Shown here piece by piece: positions 15,831 to 21,451 of a DNA stretch of 21,451 nt (position 1 is the stretch's first letter; each line of letters starts with the position of its first letter). The stretch spans positions 1-21,451 of the forward strand of contig JAVBQI010000218.1 of assembly GCA_031549145.1 (NCBI GenBank), written 5' to 3'. The notes beneath the pieces are model-generated. The model was not told the DNA's origin, searched no databases, and was given only the letters and a program-made list of their open reading frames with translations. This stretch comes from JAVBSX01 sp031549145. GTDB lineage: Bacteria > Planctomycetota > Planctomycetia > Pirellulales > Thermoguttaceae. A program made the position numbers and the translations under genes.

Positions 15831-16546
15831 AAATCGAATGCCGCATCAATCGCTTCCGGGAGGTCGATCGTTTTTTCGTAAAGCGCCCGCCCGATGATGC
15901 AACCGAAAATTCCCGCATCATGCAGGCGGCGGACATCGTCAAGGGTCGTGATTCCCCCGGAGCAGATCACCGGGACGGAAACCGATTCCCGGAGCAATTG
16001 CGTCGCGGGAATATTCGGGCCTTGCATCATCCCGTCGGTTGCGATGTCCGTAAAAATGATCGAGGCAAGCGGCAGATCGGTGTACTGTTCGGCGAGGACG
16101 ACGGCCGGAGTTTCGCTCGTCTCGAGCCAACCGTCGGTCGCGACCATCCCGCCTCGCGCGTCGATCCCGAGAGAAAGTTTGCCCGGAAAACTTTGACACA
16201 TTTCCCTGAACCAAACCGGCTGCTTCAGTGCGACCGTTCCGATCACCAGACGGGAGAGGCCGATTTCCAAAAGGCGACAAATCGTCTCTTCGTCCCGAAT
16301 TCCTCCGCCGATCTCGCAGGGAATCTCGACCGCTTCGATAATTTCCTTGACGGATTCGATGTTCGTCGGCCGCCCGTCCTTGGCCCCGTCGAGATCGACC
16401 AGATGCAGCCGCCTCGCCCCTTGTTCAGCCCAGTATTCGGCCATTTTCGCGGGGGACTCTCCGAAAACGGTCTCCCGGTTGTAATCCCCTTGCTGAAGGC
16501 GGACGCATTTTCCGCCCCGAATGTCGATTGCCGGCCAGATTTCCAT
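15827..16546 (-). CDS. hisA: Phosphoribosylformimino-5-aminoimidazole carboxamide ribotide isomerase HisA
   Basis: A 239-residue (beta/alpha)8-barrel enzyme of histidine biosynthesis that isomerises ProFAR to PRFAR in the cytoplasm. Catalytic Asp8 lies in PAIDIRGGKCVRLQQGD and Asp129 in LGIDARGG. The phosphate-binding motifs EIGGGIRD (half 1) and CSGGITTLDD (half 2) are present, as is HLVDLDGAKDG. Length is normal. The start ATG at 16546 is the natural family start (MEIWPAIDIRGG) but has no clear ribosome binding site. No other histidine genes are in the window. It sits 82 bases after fliN on the same strand and overlaps yidD by four bases. Confidence 0.95.
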   Translation of the reverse strand: MEIWPAIDIRGGKCVRLQQGDYNRETVFGESPAKMAEYWAEQGARRLHLVDLDGAKDGRPTNIESVKEIIEAVEIPCEIGGGIRDEETICRLLEIGLSRLVIGTVALKQPVWFREMCQSFPGKLSLGIDARGGMVATDGWLETSETPAVVLAEQYTDLPLASIIFTDIATDGMMQGPNIPATQLLRESVSVPVICSGGITTLDDVRRLHDAGIFGCIIGRALYEKTIDLPEAIDAAFDL

Positions 16547-16628
16547 AATACTATTTCGAAAGGTTGAAAAACCCGATGCTCTCCGGGCAGAGTTCCGGGG
16601 CTCAAGTCTCGTTATTCCTTTGCGAATT

Positions 16629-17477
16629 TTACTCCATGGGAATGGCTCCGGCCAGTAGTTCGGCGACGCGAACGCAGAAATTTTCGTTCATGACCAGGAC
16701 CTCCCCCCGGGCGAGCAAACGGCCGTTGACGTAAACGTCGACGGCGTCTCCGGCCATTTTATCGAGCGGAACGACCGAACCTTTGCGAAGTTTCAAGACG
16801 TCTTCCAGGTACATGTTGGTCCGGCCCAATTCGATTTTGACATCCAATTCGACCTCGCTGATTTGGTCCAGCGTCGCATGTTCGACGTTCGGGACCGAGC
16901 CGCCGAACTCCGGGAACTGAAATTCGACGACTTCCGTCGGCAGGTCCAGTTTATTCGTCGAAATGGACTCAAGGGCTTCTTCCGCCCGTCGAAGGAGGTA
17001 ATCGATATCCCCTTGCGGGACGCCTTCCTCGTCGGCGGAAACCGTCGTCGGGACCGCAAAACCGCCCAAGGTCATTTTTCCGGTCGTCGCCGTCGGATTG
17101 GCGGGGGTTGGAGAAGGCGAAACGGTCGCCGCGGCCGGCTGAGACGGAGGTGCCGCGGGCTTGGGCGGAGCGGGCGACGGCGTCGGAGAAGCGGGAGCCG
17201 CGGTCGCGGCGGGGATTCCCTTGAGCAGATTTTCGATTTCGTTCTGTCCCAACATCGCATTCTCATTCGCCGCGACGGGGGCGGCCGGAGCCGGAGCAGG
17301 CGAACCGCCGCCGAGCGAGCCGAACAGCGCTTCCAAGTCCGATTGGTTCAGCAGATCGTCGTTTCCGGAAGAAGCGGCCGCCGCCGGAGGGTCCGGAGGA
17401 GGTGTGGGAGAAGACGGTCCGCCGCCCGATAAGAGCCGCTCGATCTCGTTCTGGTCTAATACATTATCGTCTGACAT
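16629..17477 (-). CDS. fliN: Flagellar motor switch protein FliN, with four FliM-like N-terminal motifs
   Basis: A 282-residue FliN-type protein of the flagellar C-ring, which controls rotation direction and export. The C-terminal SpoA domain (about 205-278) is typical: LDQISEVELDVKIELGRTNMYLEDVLKL, then VDVYVNGRLLARGEVLVMNENFCVRV. The rest is unusual. Residues 1-165 contain four copies of a motif close to the FliM N-terminal LSQAEIDALL segment, which binds phospho-CheY: LDQNEIERLL (7-16), LNQSDLEALF (43-52), LGQNEIENLL (76-85) and VPQGDIDYLL (153-162). They are separated by long Pro/Ala-rich linkers. FliN is normally about 100-140 residues, so this is roughly twice as long. The ATG at 17477 has AAGGA about 10 bases upstream. 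It follows fliL by 96 bases with no fliM in between. A weak hairpin (CCCG/CGGG then TTTTT on the minus strand, near 16563-16583) follows. Confidence 0.9.
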   Translation of the reverse strand: MSDDNVLDQNEIERLLSGGGPSSPTPPPDPPAAAASSGNDDLLNQSDLEALFGSLGGGSPAPAPAAPVAANENAMLGQNEIENLLKGIPAATAAPASPTPSPAPPKPAAPPSQPAAATVSPSPTPANPTATTGKMTLGGFAVPTTVSADEEGVPQGDIDYLLRRAEEALESISTNKLDLPTEVVEFQFPEFGGSVPNVEHATLDQISEVELDVKIELGRTNMYLEDVLKLRKGSVVPLDKMAGDAVDVYVNGRLLARGEVLVMNENFCVRVAELLAGAIPME

Positions 17478-17573
17478 GGGAATCCGTTCCTTGGAAATGG
17501 CCGTTCTCGAACTGGTTGCTTCTCTTATTTTTTCGATATTCTTTAAACCGATCGAAAATCAACGCGACTCGGC

Positions 17574-18158
17574 TTACTGCATCGTCGGTATGAATTCCGT
17601 ATAAATCACGGATTTGACAAGCGGCTCTCGCAAAACCTCGTTGACTCGTTTCAGGATTTTATTGCGAATCACCGTACAGGTCGGGTCGTTGATATCCCGC
17701 AGCGAGGAATTACGCAAAATTCGCAAAATTTCGTATCGAATATTGTTTTTTTCCGCCGTATAGCGTTTTGTAAATTCCTTTTCGTCGGCTTTATTGTATT
17801 TGAAAACAAATCTCGCCCGCAGGGAAACGGTCGTGCTACTGTCTTCCGAGTTGACCTCGCACATAAACGGGTCTTCCAACGGAAATTCAATTTGCTCGAC
17901 CGGCGTCAAGGCGTCCGTCAAATCCGGTTGAAAATCCGGCTTGATCTTTACATCGTCCTTCAACTGTTCATTTTGAAGGCTCCTGACATCTTGTTCAATC
18001 TTTTGCGGACCCGGCAACATAAAATAGAGCAGCAGGACCTCAAGGAGAACAACGGCGACGATCACCCCTAATATGATCATTCGGGATTTCCCGGCGACAG
18101 GCTTAACCTGCGGTTCTTCCGCTTCGGGCATTGAATCAAGTTTCGCAGCAAGTGCCAT
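17574..18158 (-). CDS. fliL: Flagellar basal body-associated protein FliL
   Basis: A 194-residue single-pass inner-membrane protein that surrounds the flagellar stator and modulates motor function. A short cytoplasmic N-terminus is followed by one membrane segment (about 27-48, MIILGVIVAVVLLEVLLLYFML) and a periplasmic domain. The family pattern is visible: EFPLEDPFMCEV, a beta strand STTVSLRARFVF, then the helix region KNNIRYEILRILRNSSLRDI and the ending NKILKRVNEVLREPLVKSVIYTEFIP. This is somewhat diverged from proteobacterial FliL but well supported by the neighbouring fliN. The ATG is at 18158. It is first in the minus-strand block and has a promoter at 18234-18262. Confidence 0.85.
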   Translation of the reverse strand: MALAAKLDSMPEAEEPQVKPVAGKSRMIILGVIVAVVLLEVLLLYFMLPGPQKIEQDVRSLQNEQLKDDVKIKPDFQPDLTDALTPVEQIEFPLEDPFMCEVNSEDSSTTVSLRARFVFKYNKADEKEFTKRYTAEKNNIRYEILRILRNSSLRDINDPTCTVIRNKILKRVNEVLREPLVKSVIYTEFIPTMQ

Positions 18159-18233
18159 TCTCGGTCACAATCCTCTTATCATTACAGTATTTTCAAGAAA
18201 CGGCGGCAATGGGCCGTTCAAGCGACTTTCCTA

Positions 18234-18262
18234 ATTATAGGTTCATTTTTGAAGTATTGGAA
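18234..18262 (-). promoter_or_regulatory. Sigma70-type promoter of the fliL operon
   Basis: On the minus strand TTCCAA (18257-18262) and a perfect TATAAT (18234-18239) are separated by 17 bases. The predicted leader to the fliL ATG is about 70 bases. I saw no sigma28 or sigma54 motif. Confidence 0.55.
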
Positions 18263-18397
18263 CAGGAATGCGGCAAAATCGCGGAAAATCCTTACTCATT
18301 CAGTAATAACGGCTGTTCCGTACCTATTTTTTAGAAATACCCTATTTTTACTTGTTGAAGCGTTTTTGGGGATTTTAACAGCGGATCGGGGAAAACT

Positions 18398-18533
18398 AAA
18401 AAAGAGCCGCATGTGAAGCGCAGCGTAATTTGCGGACCTTGTACCAGGTCCGCAGCGAATATCCCGTTGCAACACCGACGTCTGCGCCGCTCGGCTAAAC
18501 GGGTAATGAGCAAGCTCGCGTTGGCACAACCGC
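18398..18533 (-). ncRNA. Candidate structured small RNA
   Basis: The gap 18159-18766 has no credible gene, but on the minus strand 18398-18533 could be a discrete transcript. TATAAT (18541-18546) gives a start near 18533. A closing stem pairs AGCCG (18492-18496) with CGGCT (18405-18409), and a second stem pairs GCGCAG (18482-18487) with CTGCGC (18418-18423). A perfect 9-base hairpin (18446-18454 with 18431-18439) lies inside. The closing stem is followed by C and TTTTTT (18398-18403), as in an intrinsic terminator. The -35 region is poor and I do not recognise a known RNA family. Small open frames on this strand (up to 81 codons) look non-coding. Confidence 0.3.
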
Positions 18534-18594
18534 TATAATCATTATAAACTGCCAAAAGTGCGTCCGAAACATTCATTACAACCGAAAAAACAAG

Positions 18595-18705
18595 GATTTT
18601 TTAACAAAATCACTTTACATGAGGATCGCAAATGTCCGAAAAATTGTTATGTGCGAATCATTTGATAAAATCGGAAATAACATCATAATCCGATTTTGTT
18701 AAAAT
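18595..18705 (+). promoter_or_regulatory. AT-rich promoter region of the BON-protein gene with repeated operator-like motifs
   Basis: One promoter is TTGTTA (18644-18649), 16 bases, TAAAAT (18666-18671). A second TAAAAT lies at 18700-18705 but lacks a good -35. Inverted repeats surround them: AAAATCGGA (18667-18675) with TCCGATTTT (18689-18697), and TTAACAAAATC (18601-18611) with GATTTTGTTAA (18692-18702), both perfect. GATTTT/AAAATC also forms a small palindrome at 18595-18611. This looks like a regulated promoter bound by a dimeric repressor or activator. Confidence 0.4.
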
Positions 18706-18766
18706 AGAGAAAATAGAAAATCTGTTGTCGACTAGAAAAAACGACCCGTTAAGGAGGAGGAACGTA

Positions 18767-19966
18767 ATGCGACATTTCTTAGTATTCCCATTGGCCGCTC
18801 TGATGATTGCCGCAACGGCGATCGGAGTTCGAGCCGACAATCAAAGCGCAGCCGAAAGCATTGCTGCCGGTTTGAGCGAACTGCTTCCGAACGAAGCGAT
18901 TATGGTTCGATTTCTGGACGGCAAGGTCTCCCTGAGCGGAGAAGTCGGCTCGGCGATCGAAATGCAAAAGGCCCTGCATTTCGTTTCCAACTTCGAGAAC
19001 GTCAATCTCGTCGAAAATGAAATGGTGGTTGTTTCCTCAAAAAACAAAACGGCCTTGCCGAATGTTTTGAAGTCGAAAAACGCTCCGACGCGACTTGCCT
19101 TGCCGGGAAACATTGAGCAATCGACCCCGTTGGCTCAACCTTCGAGCCTTTCCGCTCCGGAAAACCGGAATACGATCGCCGCCCCTCAATTTTTGACGGT
19201 CGGAGCGAACATGCCCCGGTTAATGGCCGAAGAAAAGAAGGCCCCGGCCAGCCCGTTGCCGGCGATGCCGCAAGCGACGGCGACGCAAACCATCACCGTT
19301 CCGATTTCGGGCGAGCCGATTTCCTCGGAACAGCTGGGCCGCGTCCAGATCATTTACGTTCAAAGCCCGGCGCCGACCACGACCGCTCCTGTTCAGGCGA
19401 TGGTTGCCCCGATTCAAACGGCGGCGGCTCCCATCCAAAAAGCGGTCATTCAGCCCGCCAAAAAAGCGGCGCCGATCGTCCAAGCCGCTCCTGTAACCCA
19501 AGTCAGCGGACGACGCCTCATGCAACCGGCCGCGAAATTCGGACAATCCCGCGAAATCGTTTACAACGGAGATGGTTCCGCGTTTGAGGATCTCGGGGCG
19601 ACGGATTATCAACCGAACTCTCCGACCAACGGACAGGCCAACCGCGGTCCCCAGGAATTTTTGAATCAACAGGGAACGAACCAGTCGACGCTTTGTGCCG
19701 GACAGCCGAACCTGCCGAGTTATGCTTGGCCGAGTTATGCCGCCCATCCCAACTACGCCCAGGTGACCTACCCGAAAAAATACCGGCCTTCGTGTTGGCC
19801 GAACATGGGACCGTTCTATCCTTATCCGCAACCGCCGTTGGGTTGGCGAAAAGTGACCATGGAATGGCATAACGGCGATTGGTGGTTGGATTTCGACGAC
19901 GGTTCCGCGAAAGGCCCGTTCTCCCCGCTGTTCCGCGAAAGAGGACATTACAGACCTCACGAATAA
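18767..19966 (+). CDS. Secreted BON-domain-like protein with planctomycete-type C-terminus
   Basis: A 399-residue exported protein of unknown function. Residues 1-23 are a signal peptide (MRHFLVFPLAALMIAATAIG, cleavage after VRA). About 28-92 resembles a BON or secretin-type small alpha/beta domain (helix ESIAAGLSELL, then MVRFLDGKVSLSGEVGSAIEMQKAL and VNLVENEMVV). A long low-complexity middle (about 100-260) is rich in Ala, Pro, Thr and Gln. The C-terminal ~65 residues are Tyr/Pro/Trp-rich (YPKKYRPSCWPNMGPFYPYP, GWRKVTMEWHNGDWWLDF), a block I recall from planctomycete secreted proteins. The ATG at 18767 has AAGGAGGAGG seven bases upstream, by far the strongest ribosome binding site of any complete gene here, so expression is probably high. 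An upstream in-frame start at 18725 would bury the signal peptide. It is a single-gene unit closed by a strong terminator. Confidence 0.85.
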   Translation: MRHFLVFPLAALMIAATAIGVRADNQSAAESIAAGLSELLPNEAIMVRFLDGKVSLSGEVGSAIEMQKALHFVSNFENVNLVENEMVVVSSKNKTALPNVLKSKNAPTRLALPGNIEQSTPLAQPSSLSAPENRNTIAAPQFLTVGANMPRLMAEEKKAPASPLPAMPQATATQTITVPISGEPISSEQLGRVQIIYVQSPAPTTTAPVQAMVAPIQTAAAPIQKAVIQPAKKAAPIVQAAPVTQVSGRRLMQPAAKFGQSREIVYNGDGSAFEDLGATDYQPNSPTNGQANRGPQEFLNQQGTNQSTLCAGQPNLPSYAWPSYAAHPNYAQVTYPKKYRPSCWPNMGPFYPYPQPPLGWRKVTMEWHNGDWWLDFDDGSAKGPFSPLFRERGHYRPHE

Positions 19967-19995
19967 AGACCGTTTCCGAAAATTCGGCGAGTCTT

Positions 19996-20038
19996 AAAAA
20001 AGGAAGCGAGAAATCCCAGGTTTCTCGCTTCCTTTTTT
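19996..20038 (+). terminator. Strong Rho-independent terminator
   Basis: AAAAAAGGAAGCGAGAAA (19996-20013) and its exact complement (20021-20038) form an 18-base stem with a 7-base loop, ending in TTTTTT. It is 30 bases after the BON-protein stop codon. The A-run makes it potentially bidirectional. Confidence 0.92.
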
Positions 20039-20092
20039 GATTTCTTCCGTTCTTGTTTCGGTGCAAAGGTTTGTCCTTTGCAAAATCGGGGC

Positions 20093-20121
20093 TTGACTTT
20101 TCGAACGTGTGGTTCAACAAT
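20093..20121 (+). promoter_or_regulatory. Sigma70-type promoter of the UroD-family gene
   Basis: TTGACT (20093-20098) and AACAAT (20116-20121) are separated by 17 bases, shortly after the strong terminator. The transcript start near 20128 would give a 54-base leader to the GTG at 20182, which supports that start over the upstream TTG. Confidence 0.4.
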
Positions 20122-20181
20122 GAAAGCGGTCGCCGACGTCTTGGCCGTTCGGCTAAACATTCTCCAATCCCCTTCTCGAAC

Positions 20182-21189
20182 GTGAAACCGAAAGACTGCA
20201 TTCTCGCCGCCTTGAAGCGTGAGGTTCCCGACCGCATTCCGATGTTCGAATGGTTTATCGACGCGACCGTGCTCGAAGCACTCGCGGGGACGACCGATCC
20301 GATCGAGGCGACCGAAATTCTCGATCTCGACGCCGTCAACGTCCGGGCCGATTACGAAAAAAAATGGCTCGACGCCGAAACCTACCTCGACGAATGGGGG
20401 ACGCGGCGCAAGCTGACGGGTGATGTGCTCGCGGCGGCCGTCTCGCACCCGATCGAAGAGCTCGCCCATCACCGGAACTACGAATTTCCGGACCCGGACA
20501 AAAAGGGCCGCTTTCAATCCCTGGAGCGGGCCTTCGCGAAATTCGGCGACCGTCGGGCGATCGTCTTCAACCTGCGGGACGGGTTTTCCGACATGCGAGA
20601 CCTGCTCGGTTACCAAAACGCGCTGATGGGCGTCCTGCTGGACAAAGAGTCCTACGTCGATCTGCTCAAGCGGGTCGTCGAATATAATCTGAAACTCGCG
20701 GAACTGGCCGTCAAGCGGTTCGGCGTCGAAATCGTCGCGACAACCGATGATGTCTGCACGGCCGAGGGGCCGCTCTTTTCCCCCAAGTCGTACAAAGAGG
20801 TGATTTACCCTTCGTTTTTCGAAGTGATGCAAGGGTACCGTTCGCTCGGGCTGTTGACGATCAAGCATTGCGACGGCGATATCCGGCCGTTCGCCGATCT
20901 CTGGATCGCGGCCGGCATTCATTGTTTGGACCCGATCGACCCGGGAGCCGGACTCGATATGGGCGAAATGAAAGCGGAGTACGGCGATCGGATTTGCCTC
21001 AAAGGGAACATCGACTGCACCGGACATCTGTGCGATGGTACGCCTGAGCAGGTTAAAGAAGAGGTCCGGCTTTGCATCAAAAAAGGAGGGCCGGGGGGGC
21101 TGATCGTCTCTTCGAGCAACACGATACACCGCGGCGTCAAGCCGGAAAATTTTCGGGCGATGATCGAAGCAGTGAGAGGTTTTAATTGA
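20182..21189 (+). CDS. Uroporphyrinogen decarboxylase (UroD)-family protein, probably a corrinoid-type methyltransferase or relative
   Basis: A 335-residue TIM-barrel protein of the UroD/MtaA superfamily. The N-terminus is typical for the non-haem branch (KPKDCILAALKREVPDRIPMF). Later come VATTDDVCTAEGPLFSPKSY, TIKHCDGDIRPF (His229, Cys230), LDPIDPGAGLDMGEMKAEYGDR and LKGNIDCTGHLCDGTPEQV. The Asp-Asp and His-Cys positions fit the methyltransferase-like subgroup, which lacks the Arg-rich substrate loop of true haem-pathway HemE. The exact reaction is unknown. The start is a GTG at 20182, chosen because the alignment to the family begins there and because it lies after the likely promoter; the frame is open back to a TTG at 20053. 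No corrinoid protein or reductive activator gene is nearby. Confidence 0.85.
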   Translation: MKPKDCILAALKREVPDRIPMFEWFIDATVLEALAGTTDPIEATEILDLDAVNVRADYEKKWLDAETYLDEWGTRRKLTGDVLAAAVSHPIEELAHHRNYEFPDPDKKGRFQSLERAFAKFGDRRAIVFNLRDGFSDMRDLLGYQNALMGVLLDKESYVDLLKRVVEYNLKLAELAVKRFGVEIVATTDDVCTAEGPLFSPKSYKEVIYPSFFEVMQGYRSLGLLTIKHCDGDIRPFADLWIAAGIHCLDPIDPGAGLDMGEMKAEYGDRICLKGNIDCTGHLCDGTPEQVKEEVRLCIKKGGPGGLIVSSSNTIHRGVKPENFRAMIEAVRGFN

Positions 21190-21278
21190 GAATTGAAAAT
21201 GGTCTTGTCGAACAATTCCGACTTTGTGTCGTATCATAGGAGCCACAGCGATCCCCTTTTCACGTCACGGAGGCGAAA

Positions 21279-21451
21279 ATGTCAAAACAGGCAAAAAAGA
21301 AAAAGTACACAGTCGTCAACTGGAAGGAATATAACCAAGCCTTGGTCGATCGGGGTGACTTTACGCTCTGGATTTCCGAGGAAGTGATCGAACAATGGCG
21401 ACACGATAACAAGGAGTCAAAGGTCGGACGCCCTTTTGTCTACAGCGATAT
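21279..21451 (+). CDS. IS5-type transposase, 5' end only (cut by window end)
   Basis: The first 57 codons of an insertion-sequence transposase. After a Lys-rich start, residues YTVVNWKEYNQALVDRGDFT and LWISEEVIEQWR...GRPFVYSD match the N-terminus of IS5-family (IS903-like) DDE transposases, which begin with a similar NWxEYNxALxxRGxLTxW pattern. The ATG at 21279 is preceded by GGAGG at six bases. The catalytic DDE residues lie beyond the window, so whether the gene is intact is unknown. The element's left terminal repeat should be in 21190-21278, but without the right end I cannot identify it. Confidence 0.85.
   Translation, partial: MSKQAKKKKYTVVNWKEYNQALVDRGDFTLWISEEVIEQWRHDNKESKVGRPFVYSD

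Noticed and set aside
18398..18546. tRNA or known housekeeping RNA in the fliL-BON gap
   Set aside because: No cloverleaf, no TTCGA arm and no match that I can recognise to tmRNA, SRP or RNase P; kept only as a candidate small RNA.
18296..18576. Two small minus-strand frames of 77 and 81 codons
   Set aside because: Overlapping frames with Arg-rich, low-complexity translation, no ribosome binding site, and a better explanation as a structured RNA or non-coding DNA.
19957..21246. 429-codon minus-strand frame opposite the UroD-family gene
   Set aside because: Shadow frame that runs through the strong terminator; no family resemblance.

Overview
The window looks like a chromosomal segment of a planctomycete, probably from the Pirellulales/Thermoguttaceae side of the phylum. 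Supporting points are: a BON-domain secreted protein whose C-terminus has the Trp/Pro/Tyr-rich block I associate with planctomycetes (YPKKY...GPFYPYPQ...GWRKV); a Tat-exported Gfo/Idh oxidoreductase near a secreted alpha-L-rhamnosidase; few Shine-Dalgarno sequences; and intergenic regions full of long palindromes built on an AGCGTSAGCGC core. This taxonomic call is inference; there is no rRNA or other marker gene here.

Layout: 1-654 is AT-rich and gene-free, ending in a terminator for the class I/II aminotransferase (655-1767, minus). An HD-domain phosphohydrolase follows (2062-3411, minus). Divergent from it is a DUF1444-like protein (3617-4894), then a class II aldolase (5183-6034) and a TIM-barrel amidohydrolase (6265-7488), likely one transcription unit for sugar or sugar-acid metabolism. 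After a hairpin come an HtrA/Deg protease (7597-9135), HflX GTPase (9269-10639) and the Tat-exported oxidoreductase (11113-12474), which converges on a GH78 rhamnosidase (12528-15281, minus). The next minus-strand block is fliL (17574-18158), fliN (16629-17477), hisA (15827-16546) and yidD (15576-15830), plausibly one operon. A 608-base gap holds the fliL promoter, a candidate structured RNA and a complex AT-rich promoter region for the BON protein (18767-19966). A textbook terminator, a UroD-family protein (20182-21189) and the first 57 codons of an IS5-type transposase (21279 to the window end) finish the segment.

The most unusual content is between the genes. Three closely related ~150-base palindromic elements (1875-2021, 4914-5067, 10929-11077) and a fourth with a different core (6089-6213) share boundary motifs, and a fifth palindrome (10694-10790) carries the same boundary motif on one side. 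In transcription direction the three related copies all have the same orientation, and each hairpin is followed by a U-rich stretch. Separate palindrome families occur at 6041-6244, 9160-9234, 12490-12508 and 15369-15487.

Among proteins, the standout is a FliN with four copies of a motif resembling the FliM N-terminal CheY-binding segment, in a locus where fliL is followed directly by fliN with no fliM between them.
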